From Caryophanales bacterium (GTDB taxonomy: Bacteria > Bacillota_I > Bacilli_A > RF39 > UBA660), in contig JAEEKI010000014.1 in assembly GCA_016282375.1 (NCBI GenBank), forward strand, positions 1 through 64,000: a stretch of DNA of 64,000 nt, in the 5' to 3' direction. The notes beneath the pieces were generated by a model. It did no database searches. It had not been told where the DNA came from and was given only the letters and a program-made list of their open reading frames with translations. The first letter of the stretch is position 1. Every line of letters starts with the position of its first letter. The position numbers and the translations under genes are program-made. Positions 7,829-16,238 of this stretch are shown piece by piece.

Positions 7829-8338
7829 TCAAAAGAAAATGTTAGTTAGGATAAAGGCCATAATTATTCCCACTAAATCAGCCATTAAGCCAACAAAAAT
7901 CGTGTATCTAGTCTTTGTTACCTTAATTGATCCATAATAAAGAGCTATCACATAAATCGTTGTATCTGTACACCCTTGTAAAACGGATGTTAATCTTCCG
8001 TAAAAAGAATCTGGACCATATGTTTGAAAAATGTTAGTCATAATACTCAGTGATGCCGTACCACTGATGGGTCTTAAAAAAGCCATAGATAAGACTTGGT
8101 TGGGTATCAAAATCATTTTATGCAAAGGATATAATAGAAAGCTAAGGATATTGCTATCTAAAAAAATATTGACAGCAAAGACCATAGCTAAAATCGCTGG
8201 TGTAATATTAACAACTATTTCTAATCCCTCTTTAGCCCCTTTTAAAAAAGAATTATATACATCAATCTTTTTCATATACCCATAACCAACTATCATTAGA
8301 ACAAACAATGGTAACACAATTATAGATATTATTTTCAT
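7829..8338 (-). CDS. spmB: spore maturation protein SpmB
   Basis: The protein is 169 residues and highly hydrophobic, a nucleoside-recognition/Gate-domain membrane protein. Recognisable blocks are R-P-I-S-G-T-A-S-L-S-I and Q-G-C-T-D-T-T-I-Y-V. In B. subtilis SpmA and SpmB act in the mother cell and are needed for spore core dehydration. The start at 8338 is fixed by AGGAG and the 4-bp ATGA overlap with spmA; longer in-frame versions would run into spmA. Confidence 0.92.
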   Translation of the reverse strand: MKIISIIVLPLFVLMIVGYGYMKKIDVYNSFLKGAKEGLEIVVNITPAILAMVFAVNIFLDSNILSFLLYPLHKMILIPNQVLSMAFLRPISGTASLSIMTNIFQTYGPDSFYGRLTSVLQGCTDTTIYVIALYYGSIKVTKTRYTIFVGLMADLVGIIMAFILTNIFF

Positions 8339-8910
8339 CTTTTTCTCCTGATAAAATAGTCGATTGTTAAAGCAGTAATGCTGGAACATATAGTCGAAAT
8401 AATAGCAGGTGCCATAATCTCTGTAGGATTTAGTGATCCATATGCAAGTCTAATAGCAATAATTGTCGTTGGAATAATAGTCACACCAGCTGTATTTAAT
8501 ACTAAAAATGTAATCATAGCTTCCGAAGCAGTGTCTTTCTTATGATTTATTTTTTGTAATTGTTGCATGGCTTTAAGACCAAAGGGGGTAGCGGCACTAC
8601 CAAGACCTAACATATTCGCAGCAATATTCGAAGATATATAACCTAAAGCTGGATTATCATGAGGCACCGAAGGAAAAAACTTTCTTAAAATAGGTTCTAA
8701 AAAATGAGCAAATTTATGTAGTAATCCAGCATCTTCAGCAATCTTCATAATGCCAGTCCATAAAACAATCGTTGGTAATAAAGATATGATTAATTCAAAG
8801 GCTTTATTAGCATTTACTAAAATACTATTGTTGATTAAATGTGTATTACCGCTTACTAGTGCATAAACAATGCCTAGGATAATTAAAAGAGTCCATAGTA
8901 TTGATATCAT
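8335..8910 (-). CDS. spmA: spore maturation protein SpmA
   Basis: The protein is 191 residues with several membrane helices. It has the Gate-domain motif N-M-L-G-L-G-S-A-A-T-P-F-G-L-K-A-M and the block N-T-A-G-V-T-I-I-P-T-T. It is translationally coupled to spmB by an ATGA overlap. The ATG has no Shine-Dalgarno; a TATATA -10-like box (8917-8922) lies six bases upstream, so its message may be leaderless. A terminator immediately upstream separates it from the 8949-9335 gene and supports an own promoter. Confidence 0.92.
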   Translation of the reverse strand: MISILWTLLIILGIVYALVSGNTHLINNSILVNANKAFELIISLLPTIVLWTGIMKIAEDAGLLHKFAHFLEPILRKFFPSVPHDNPALGYISSNIAANMLGLGSAATPFGLKAMQQLQKINHKKDTASEAMITFLVLNTAGVTIIPTTIIAIRLAYGSLNPTEIMAPAIISTICSSITALTIDYFIRRKR

Positions 8911-8929
8911 ACTAAATATATATGAATAG

Positions 8930-8967
8930 TAAAAAAAAATAAGACCTTTTAAATTTCAGTCTTATTT
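8930..8967 (-). terminator. terminator upstream of spmA
   Basis: On the minus strand AATAAGAC / GTCTTATT is followed by nine T. The left arm overlaps the last codons of the 8949-9335 gene. Confidence 0.85.
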
Positions 8968-9335
8968 TTAACTTCAATAGTTATAATATTATCTTTGTAA
9001 GAAAGTAATAAATAATTATTACTATTTTTAATTCTTTCTTGATTATTTGTTTTACTCTTTAAGGTATAGCTTGTTTCTTCATCATTAAATTTTACTTTGC
9101 AAGACACCTCAACTTCACCTGTATCAAAACATTTCTTTTCATCTTTACATAAAGTGCTTGCAACATGTAAAACCGTTACGGTAGTTTCATATTCAGGGAA
9201 TTCTAAAACATCACCACTTTTAATATTAAACGTTTTACCTTGCATATCTTGCTTACTGGTAATAATAAAAATTATAAAACCACTAATAAGAAGTAATAAT
9301 ATCACTAATACAATAAAACTAATATTCTTTTTCAT
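8949..9335 (-). CDS. small single-pass membrane/secreted protein, unknown
   Basis: The protein is 128 residues. An N-terminal membrane helix (about 6-27) is followed by an extracellular beta-rich domain with two cysteines in the segment L-C-K-D-E-K-K-C that could form a disulfide. I do not recognise a family. It sits between dacB and spmA, inside the otherwise conserved dacB-spm block. TATAAT lies ten bases before the ATG and only a weak GATGAT ribosome site is present. Confidence 0.68.
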   Translation of the reverse strand: MKKNISFIVLVILLLLISGFIIFIITSKQDMQGKTFNIKSGDVLEFPEYETTVTVLHVASTLCKDEKKCFDTGEVEVSCKVKFNDEETSYTLKSKTNNQERIKNSNNYLLLSYKDNIITIEVKNKTEI

Positions 9336-9380
9336 ATCATCATCTATTATAATTTTAACAAAAAAATATTTATTAGTCCA

Positions 9381-10445
9381 CTAAGCAAAGATTTTTTTAA
9401 TAAAATTCTTTAAGTGAAATCTCTTCTTTGACTTTTTAAGATAAATGGGTTCGGAGATTAGTCGTTTATCATTTAAAAAGACCTCTATGACACCAACCTG
9501 ATTACTGTTGTTATATTGCTTCTTGACATCTAAATCATACTTTACACTTATTTTCTTTTCTTCCTTTTTTAAGATGGTTACGGAAATATCATTTTTGATA
9601 TATAATTGATTATTACTAAAGATACTACTTTCTAAAACTCTAAAATCTTGCTTATTTACAATATTTACACGTTTATACTTTTTCTTTACATTGTTGTACA
9701 AAGTTATATGATCTTGCCAATCATCATGAGCATTTAAAGTGACAATAACAATATTTATATTATTCATTATACCGGTTGTTACCAAGGTGCGATGCGCCTT
9801 AAGAGTATAGCCCGTTTTTCCTCCGTTGATATAGTTATATTTTAAAAGTTTATTCTTATTAATCCAACTATAAGTCTTTCTATCCGTTTCGGCAATATAT
9901 TTTCGTGTCGCAAAGATTTTCCTAAAAGTACTATTTTGCATTGCATAACTAGTTAATAATGCCATATCATAAGCTGTTGATTTATTAGCATTACCATTTG
10001 CTTCCTCTAAACCATGGCTATTATAAAAATATGTATCATTCATTCCTATCTTTTTAGCATATTCATTCATCAGGGTTGCAAACTTTTCCATGGAACCAGA
10101 AACATGCTTAGCAATCATCAAAGCAGCATCATTCCCACTTCGTAGCATCATCCCATATAATAAATCATTAAGAGTTATCTTCTCGCCTATTTCAATGTAA
10201 ATAGAACTACCTATAGTTTTTAAAACATCTTCATCAACAGTAATGCTTTCACTTAAATTACCATTCTCAATAGCAATAATGCATGTCATGATTTTGGTAA
10301 TCGAAGCAATTAGTTTTTGTTCATGAATATTACTACCTTCTAGAACTTGTTTAGAATCTAAATCCATAACCACGTAACTCTGAGCACTTATAGCATTTGT
10401 TTTCAAAGGCAACAGTAGTATTAAAAAGATTATTATTTTTCTCAT
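9381..10445 (-). CDS. dacB: D-alanyl-D-alanine carboxypeptidase (DacB/DacF type)
   Basis: The protein is about 354 residues from the ATG at 10445. A signal peptide (about 1-18) is followed by a penicillin-binding low-molecular-weight PBP domain with S48-I-T-K51, S103-G-N105 and K210-T-G212, the three active-site motifs. A C-terminal PBP5-like beta domain and a basic amphipathic tail follow. It removes the terminal D-Ala of peptidoglycan stem peptides outside the membrane. The next conserved genes are spmA, spmB and rluB, pointing to the sporulation cortex enzyme DacB. An upstream in-frame start at 10529 would pass through a terminator and add a non-signal extension. Confidence 0.88.
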   Translation of the reverse strand: MRKIIIFLILLLPLKTNAISAQSYVVMDLDSKQVLEGSNIHEQKLIASITKIMTCIIAIENGNLSESITVDEDVLKTIGSSIYIEIGEKITLNDLLYGMMLRSGNDAALMIAKHVSGSMEKFATLMNEYAKKIGMNDTYFYNSHGLEEANGNANKSTAYDMALLTSYAMQNSTFRKIFATRKYIAETDRKTYSWINKNKLLKYNYINGGKTGYTLKAHRTLVTTGIMNNINIVIVTLNAHDDWQDHITLYNNVKKKYKRVNIVNKQDFRVLESSIFSNNQLYIKNDISVTILKKEEKKISVKYDLDVKKQYNNSNQVGVIEVFLNDKRLISEPIYLKKSKKRFHLKNFIKKIFA

Positions 10446-10462
10446 ATCATCACAATAATACA

Positions 10463-10492
10463 TATGAAAAAAAGAACTAATATAGTTCTTTT
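10463..10492 (-). terminator. terminator of the CPBP protease gene
   Basis: On the minus strand the stem AAAGAACTA / TAGTTCTTT with a short loop runs into seven T. It lies between the CPBP protease gene and dacB. Confidence 0.78.
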
Positions 10493-10500
10493 TCAAATAA

Positions 10501-11175
10501 TTATACAAAAAGTAATACCATGACAGCAAAAGAATTATGTAATAAATGACATGTTATAGGAACGCAAATATTTTCTGTTTTAGTATACATATATGCAAAA
10601 TAGCATCCTATCCAAGCATATGGTATCCCTCGAACAATGATTTCTATCAAAGATGGTTCGGCAATAGTATGTAAGAAACCAAAAATTGCACCTGATATAA
10701 TAATAAACAACCAATCATGATTAATAAATCTTCTTATAGATCCTCTAAATACAAGTTCTTCCACAAATGGAGAAAATAATACAGCGGAAATAACAATCAT
10801 ATACGTCGGAAGATTTTCTATTTCTTGTTGATTTAAAGAACTATCCGTATTACCTAGTAAATACATACAAAGAAATGAAATTACAAAATAGATAAAAAAC
10901 ATTAATATCTGATTTTTAATAATATAATGTAAATATTTTTTTAGATTATCTTTGAAATAATTAAAGTCTCTTTTTAAGCGACCTTTAAAACAGAAAAAGG
11001 AAGCTATAAATATTAAAATATAAGAAATAATTAACAATATATATTCAATTTTAACACTGCTAGCATCAAAAAAATATGGCAGAATACTTAAAAAGATATA
11101 AGATAAGATACATGCTATACCTAAATAAACAGTTTTTCGATTTGTTTTTTCTTTTTCTAATTTTTCTATATTCAT
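10501..11175 (-). CDS. CPBP-family intramembrane metalloprotease
   Basis: The protein is 224 residues with about six membrane helices. The three CPBP (Abi) motifs are present: E-E-L-V-F-R-G near residue 140, F-G-F-L-H-T near 165, and C-H-L-L-H-N-S near the C-terminus. These supply the Glu and His ligands of an intramembrane protease related to Rce1. Bacterial members include bacteriocin-immunity proteins and regulators; the substrate here is unknown. AGGG precedes the ATG. It follows uvrB by 11 bp and may share its transcript. Confidence 0.87.
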   Translation of the reverse strand: MNIEKLEKEKTNRKTVYLGIACILSYIFLSILPYFFDASSVKIEYILLIISYILIFIASFFCFKGRLKRDFNYFKDNLKKYLHYIIKNQILMFFIYFVISFLCMYLLGNTDSSLNQQEIENLPTYMIVISAVLFSPFVEELVFRGSIRRFINHDWLFIIISGAIFGFLHTIAEPSLIEIIVRGIPYAWIGCYFAYMYTKTENICVPITCHLLHNSFAVMVLLFV

Positions 11176-11186
11176 TTATGACTACC

Positions 11187-13133
11187 CTACTTTTCTTTAA
11201 GTTCAAAAAGGATATCACGAAGTTCCATAGCTCTTTCAAAGTCTAATTTACGAGCTGCTTCGTTCATTTCATTTTCAACCTTTATAATCATATCATTTAA
11301 TTCCTTTTTATTCATCTTTTGTTTTGATTTAGGTTTGTCAATTGACGTTGAAACAACATCTTTTATTTCTTTAATAATCGTTTGTGGTACAATACCATGT
11401 TCATCATTATATTTTTCTTGAATTTGCCGTCTTCTTTGAGTTTCTTTGATAGCTTTATCCATGGCATCACTTACTTCATCGGCATACATGATAATATGAC
11501 CATTTTTATTTCTGGCTGCTCGACCAATAGTTTGAATTAAACTTCTTTCACTTCTTAAGAATCCTTGTTTATCAGCATCTAGAATACATATTAAACTTAC
11601 TTCCGGAATATCTAACCCTTCCCTTAAAAGATTAATTCCGACAATAACATCATATATACCTAAACGCAAATCATGAATTATTTTTAATCTTTCTAAAGTT
11701 TTTACTTCATTATGAAGATATGCAACTTTGATATTTAATTCTTTTAAATAATCAGTTAATTCTTCACTCATACGAATTGTTAAAGTTGTTATTAAGACTC
11801 TTTCATTGTTAGCAATCTTCTTGTTAATCTCAGAAACAATATCATCAACTTGGCCATTAGTTTTACGAATTTCAATTGTTGGATCTAAAAGACCTGTTGG
11901 TCTGATGATTTGTTCAATATATTGATTATTTGTAAGTTCTAGTTCATAATCACCAGGTGTAGCGGATACATAAATAACTTGATTGATTTTATCTCTAAAC
12001 TCTTCGAATCTTAAAGGTCGATTATCTAAAGCACTTGGTAATCTAAAACCATAATCCACAAGAGTTTGTTTACGCATCCGATCACCATTATACATTGCCC
12101 TTACTTGGGGAATAGTTACATGGGATTCATCAATAACTAGCAAATAATCTTTAGGAAAGAAGTCCATTAAAGTTGTGGGTGTTTCCCCTGGACCTTTTAA
12201 AGCTAAATGCCTTGAATAGTTTTCAATACCACTACAAAAACCGGTTTCCCGAAGCATTTCCATATCATAGTTAGTTCTTTCTTTTAAACGTTGTTCTTCG
12301 ATTAATTTATTTTGACTATGTAATTCTTGGAGTCTGCCTTGTAGTTCTGCTTCAATATTAGCAAGAGCTTTTTCCATCGTCTCTTTACTGGTAACAAATA
12401 AAGAGGCCGGAGAAATAATTACCGTTTGCTTATTTTTAACAACAGCACCAGTTAAAGTATCAAAAATACATAAAGATGCTATTTTATCATCCTCGATTTC
12501 AATACGAATAGCATTTTCTTTTTCATTAACGGGTACAACATCAATTTGATTACCTCTTACTCTAAATGTTCCCCGATGGAAATCAAAATCCGTTCTTTCA
12601 TAGGTCATATCCACTAAACGATTTAAGATTTTATTTCGTGTAAAACTATCACCAATATTTAAGACTAACATGTTATTTTCATAATCTTCTTTTTGTCCAA
12701 TGTTATAGATACAAGATACACTCGATACAACAATAACATCATCAAAGTTAATAAGTGCAGATGTTGCTTTATGGCGTAGTTCATCTATTTCATCATTGAT
12801 TGAAGAATCTTTTTCAATATATGTATCTGAAGATGGTACGTAAGCTTCTGGTTGATAATAATCATAATAACTAACGAAGTATTCAACATGATTTTCAGGA
12901 AACAGTTCTTTTAACTCGGCATATAGTTGACCAGCAAGCGTTTTATTATGAGCAAGTACTAAAGTTGGTTTACCCGTTTTTTCAATGACATTAGCAATCG
13001 TAAAAGTTTTACCAGTTCCGGTTGCACCTAAAAGAACTTGATCTTTTTTTCCTTCATTAATACCACTTACTAAAGCCTCGATTGCTTTTGGTTGATCACC
13101 ACTAGGTTTGTAATTTGAAACTAATTTAAACAT
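11187..13133 (-). CDS. uvrB: excinuclease ABC subunit B
   Basis: The protein is about 648 residues. It has Walker A G-A-T-G-T-G-K-T near residue 40, the beta-hairpin [14 protein letters not shown], helicase motifs [11 protein letters not shown] and Q-x-I-G-R-A-A-R, and a C-terminal UVR motif that contacts UvrC. It verifies damage and loads UvrC in nucleotide excision repair. The start is the ATG at 13133 behind AGAGGTGAT; the upstream in-frame start at 13187 has no ribosome site. uvrA lies separately at 25.2-28.0 kb. Confidence 0.97.
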   Translation of the reverse strand: MFKLVSNYKPSGDQPKAIEALVSGINEGKKDQVLLGATGTGKTFTIANVIEKTGKPTLVLAHNKTLAGQLYAELKELFPENHVEYFVSYYDYYQPEAYVPSSDTYIEKDSSINDEIDELRHKATSALINFDDVIVVSSVSCIYNIGQKEDYENNMLVLNIGDSFTRNKILNRLVDMTYERTDFDFHRGTFRVRGNQIDVVPVNEKENAIRIEIEDDKIASLCIFDTLTGAVVKNKQTVIISPASLFVTSKETMEKALANIEAELQGRLQELHSQNKLIEEQRLKERTNYDMEMLRETGFCSGIENYSRHLALKGPGETPTTLMDFFPKDYLLVIDESHVTIPQVRAMYNGDRMRKQTLVDYGFRLPSALDNRPLRFEEFRDKINQVIYVSATPGDYELELTNNQYIEQIIRPTGLLDPTIEIRKTNGQVDDIVSEINKKIANNERVLITTLTIRMSEELTDYLKELNIKVAYLHNEVKTLERLKIIHDLRLGIYDVIVGINLLREGLDIPEVSLICILDADKQGFLRSERSLIQTIGRAARNKNGHIIMYADEVSDAMDKAIKETQRRRQIQEKYNDEHGIVPQTIIKEIKDVVSTSIDKPKSKQKMNKKELNDMIIKVENEMNEAARKLDFERAMELRDILFELKEK

Positions 13134-13252
13134 AGATATCACCTCTTTTTCGTTATTGATTTTATCATTTAACAGATATAAATACAACTTTACAAGAAAA
13201 CAACTTTAATTTACATACTTAGTATGATACTATATCTATAAATAGAAGTTTT

Positions 13253-14494
13253 ATGATGATAAATATCGAGATTAAAAATATAGACTCTAAATATGTAGTA
13301 TTAATTGATTTATTTGGTACTAACAAATTATGCAAAACATTTGACAATTTAAAGGAAGCTCAAAATTTTCAAGAAGAGTTTTATTTAAATATATCTCTTT
13401 TTTTAATGTATGGTGTTGATGACCAGAAAGCATTAGAAAAGTATGCTAAAAGTACTTATAATAATCAAGGAAATTATGAAGTATATAAAAAATCTCTTAT
13501 TGGTAAGCTTTGGTCAAGAAATATTAAATGCAATAGTACGGATGTACTAGATATAAATAATGCACAATATCAAATAATAGATAATTTTTATGATATAGAA
13601 CTTCATCGTAATAACATTAAATTTAGATATCTTCCCTTAGATAAAATACGCGATATCTTAAAAAAAATACTCTTACTTAAAGGAAAAAGACAAGGCGGTT
13701 TTAATTTAACTAACCTTTATTGGAATGCCGATATTTGTGCTAAATTATGTTATTATTTATTTCCTGAACTAAAAACAGATTATAAAGAACAGGAAGAAGC
13801 AATAAAAAAATATACTTCGTATTACTATGGTATATATAATAATTTACTGTATGGAAATCCTATTGATATTGAAAAAGTAGATAATAATTTTATTGATGAC
13901 TTTTTTAAAATACTAGATTGTTTTCGAAGTACTCCCTATGATTTATATTTATATCGCGGGGCTGGAAATGATACAAAGTATCATCAAAAAGAGAATGAAT
14001 TTCAATATAACCAATTTATTTCTACAAGTTTATCGATATCTAGTATTAAACCTTTCGCAGAATATAACGAACAATATCATATAAAAGTTCCTAAAGGTAC
14101 CAAAGTAATATTTATAGGTCCGTCTCTTGATGGCGAAACAAGTATTGAAAATGAAGTTATATTACTACCTAGTGAATATACTATTAGTCAAGATAAAGAA
14201 AACTTAAAAATACTTAATTATAAAGGTCCGATTGATCCTACTTCTTTATTTCTTAATAACTTAATTAATAATAAAGAAGGTTATATAAGTATTATAGGTC
14301 TAGAAAGATATCAACAAATATATGATTACGTTTTTAAAAAAGCAATTGAATTTAAAAATAATGAACTTGATGAGCAAAAGCAAACTAATAATATAAAAGA
14401 AACATCACTTATCGAAGAGATATCTCTTTTCTTAAAATATTATGGTGTCCAAAATCAAAAAGAAGACTATAATCTAAGTCAATATCGATTATAG
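13253..14494 (+). CDS. ADP-ribosyltransferase-like protein (R-S-E type)
   Basis: The protein is 413 residues. The C-terminal half carries the mono-ADP-ribosyltransferase triad of the ADPrib_exo_Tox type: R235 in L-Y-R-G-A, S257-T-S259 in F-I-S-T-S-L, and E299-N-E301 in I-E-N-E-V-I-L-L. A helix with A-I-K-K-Y-T precedes it, as in that fold. An E-x-E triad usually goes with arginine-directed transfer. The N-terminal 190 residues are unrecognised. No signal peptide or membrane helix is seen, so it may act inside the cell or leave by an unknown route. No partner or immunity gene is obvious. The ribosome site is weak and base composition is AT-rich. Confidence 0.78.
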   Translation: MMINIEIKNIDSKYVVLIDLFGTNKLCKTFDNLKEAQNFQEEFYLNISLFLMYGVDDQKALEKYAKSTYNNQGNYEVYKKSLIGKLWSRNIKCNSTDVLDINNAQYQIIDNFYDIELHRNNIKFRYLPLDKIRDILKKILLLKGKRQGGFNLTNLYWNADICAKLCYYLFPELKTDYKEQEEAIKKYTSYYYGIYNNLLYGNPIDIEKVDNNFIDDFFKILDCFRSTPYDLYLYRGAGNDTKYHQKENEFQYNQFISTSLSISSIKPFAEYNEQYHIKVPKGTKVIFIGPSLDGETSIENEVILLPSEYTISQDKENLKILNYKGPIDPTSLFLNNLINNKEGYISIIGLERYQQIYDYVFKKAIEFKNNELDEQKQTNNIKETSLIEEISLFLKYYGVQNQKEDYNLSQYRL

Positions 14495-14504
14495 TCTTCT
14501 TTTA
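14461..14504. terminator. 14-bp-stem bidirectional terminator
   Basis: AGAAGACTATAATC (14461-14474) pairs perfectly with GATTATAGTCTTCT (14487-14500), with A and T runs on the outer sides. The stem is inside the last codons of the ADP-ribosyltransferase gene and abuts the stop of the convergent nuclease gene. Confidence 0.88.
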
Positions 14505-15959
14505 TTTTACATCATTTAATTTTTCTAAGATTCTAACCATGGCATAAGTGTCAAGTTCACAGTATCTTAATAAGTTTTCTCTTAATTTTTCTAAATCTTC
14601 CCTACTTAATTCATTCATTCTAAAATAGGCATTCATAGCTTCTGAACCATTATGAACTTCATCAAGATTATGATAATCAAGTTTAGGATCATCAGGAAAT
14701 AATGCTGGTAGCACATACTTAATGGAGTAAGAACCAGCCATTTTAGCATTATAGTAATCCATTTGATAAAAAGGAACCATTAAGTCTTTCATATGATCAT
14801 GAATATTCATTAAATGGCTAGCTAAATCTGGATAAATATTAGCAAGTCTTTTGATAACACTTTTTTCAAAAGTCATATTATAAGCTAGTGAACATACATC
14901 TAATGGAATATCTTCACATAACTTTTCGGCAAGTGCTCTTCGAGGATCTATACCAGGTTCTGCTAAAAACTCTTTATGTTTTAACTCACCATTTTCAATA
15001 TAATGTAATGAATATTGAAAAGGAATCTGTTCATAAGGATGACCATATTCATAGGAAGGTATTGCTTCTTGGAATGTTTCAAAATCTAAAAAATATAATG
15101 GATAAGATAATGTTTCTAAAAATTCTTTAATCTTCTTTTTATTAACTAAATCTGTATTTTTATCACGATATTCAAGTTCGGTTCTTACCTTATCGTCAAT
15201 CTTACAACCTTCTAAATCTTTTAAAGTAACTACTCCCTCATTAAATAATTTAAATTTTGATGTTGTTCTTAACCTTTTAACTGAAAAGATATTGGGCTTT
15301 TCTAAGGAAGAAGTACAATAAGCGAAATATGGACATTCATAAGGACTAACACAGTTTTTAGATATTAATACATCTGGTTCTTTCTTACTAGACATTTCTT
15401 TTAAACTCTTAATGTTACTTGCAATTTCTTCTTGCTTATCAAAAGCAATTTTTGTTACATCTTCGATATTAAATAATTTCTTTAAATTTAATTTACCATG
15501 TCTTTCATAAGAGGAATTAATAAAAACAATACAAGCCTTTGTAACATGCAGGTTAAGTTTACTTAATACATATACTTGGTATGATATATCATCTAAATAA
15601 ATATCTTTAATTTGGGTTGAACTTTTAACTTCATATACTTCATAATCATTACCCTTTTTAATTAGAATATCCACACTACAAAAACAATTATCATAACAAA
15701 AAGATGCTTCGGTTATTACAGCATTATTATTTTTATTAATAGCTGTTTGGGTATCATCAAGCATTTGTTTTAAATCATCACTATAAGCAACATCAATATT
15801 TTCACCAAATAGTTTTTTAGCAACTTCTCCTACTTTTTGACCATTTTCTAAAATCGAATCATTATTGATAGTTTCGCCAACTTCTGGTTTATTTTCATCT
15901 AGCCATAACATTTTAGGACATGTTATTCCACGACAATACTTTGATTTAGATAAATTCAT
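14502..15959 (-). CDS. DUF2779-type protein: Cas4/RecB-like Fe-S nuclease fused to DEDD exonuclease
   Basis: The protein is 485 residues in two parts. Residues 1-220 form a RecB/Cas4-like PD-(D/E)XK nuclease: D97, E110-V-K112 and a Q128-V-Y130 motif. Cysteines C9, C14, C203, C209 and C215 are placed as in the Fe-S-staple nucleases. Residues 285-480 look like an RNase-H-fold 3'-5' exonuclease with D292-F-E294, Y-N361-M-T-F-E and Y-C-E-L-D470. This matches the DUF2779 family, whose function is unknown. AGAGGT precedes the ATG. It is convergent with the ADP-ribosyltransferase gene and shares its terminator. A role in DNA processing or defence is inference only. Confidence 0.8.
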   Translation of the reverse strand: MNLSKSKYCRGITCPKMLWLDENKPEVGETINNDSILENGQKVGEVAKKLFGENIDVAYSDDLKQMLDDTQTAINKNNNAVITEASFCYDNCFCSVDILIKKGNDYEVYEVKSSTQIKDIYLDDISYQVYVLSKLNLHVTKACIVFINSSYERHGKLNLKKLFNIEDVTKIAFDKQEEIASNIKSLKEMSSKKEPDVLISKNCVSPYECPYFAYCTSSLEKPNIFSVKRLRTTSKFKLFNEGVVTLKDLEGCKIDDKVRTELEYRDKNTDLVNKKKIKEFLETLSYPLYFLDFETFQEAIPSYEYGHPYEQIPFQYSLHYIENGELKHKEFLAEPGIDPRRALAEKLCEDIPLDVCSLAYNMTFEKSVIKRLANIYPDLASHLMNIHDHMKDLMVPFYQMDYYNAKMAGSYSIKYVLPALFPDDPKLDYHNLDEVHNGSEAMNAYFRMNELSREDLEKLRENLLRYCELDTYAMVRILEKLNDVK

Positions 15960-15995
15960 ATATACCTCTTATAATAATTATATCATTTTAATAAA

Positions 15996-16037
15996 CAATA
16001 AAAAATCTAATTTCACATTAAAGCAAAATTAGATTCA
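15996..16037 (-). terminator. terminator of the pilin-like gene
   Basis: On the minus strand AATCTAATTT / AAATTAGATT (16026-16035 and 16004-16013) runs into a T tract. It ends the transcript of the 16095-17219 gene after a 58-base 3' UTR. Confidence 0.82.
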
Positions 16038-16046
16038 AGATATTAA

Positions 16047-16238
16047 GATGCCCGGAAGGCCCAAGACCCCCGAACACGACTAGCTTCAGTCACCCTACGA
16101 ATCACACCAGGCATGACCATGGTCATTAACATTACAGCCCTCGTCCGGAGAGCCACCGCCACAAAAGACAGAGCCAGCGATTTCCACCCCACAGTAGAGG
16201 CCGCCCCCATAGCAGTAAATGTTGTCGAAGCCAGCGTT
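16047..16238 (-). other. GC-rich, A-poor 3' patch; candidate variable repeat
   Basis: The last 48 codons of the pilin-like gene plus about 48 bases of 3' UTR differ sharply from everything around them. By hand count the coding part is about 55% GC and only 16% A on the coding strand, and the UTR part is about 63% GC, in a genome that otherwise looks near 30%. Many codons are of the NNC/NNT form and encode Phe, Asp, Asn, Tyr, Cys, Gly, Leu, Ile and Val. That is the amino-acid set expected from adenine mutagenesis of AAC/AAT codons in a diversity-generating retroelement target. No reverse transcriptase or template repeat is in the window, so the call is a hypothesis. Confidence 0.45.

Noticed and set aside
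16047..16094. Frameshifted extension of the pilin-like gene
   Set aside because: The +1 frame is open and reads R-V-R-G-S-W-A-F-R-A-S before a stop, but upstream in that frame the protein looks random and the real frame ends cleanly in the Cys/Gly scaffold. I treat it as UTR, though a shift cannot be fully excluded.
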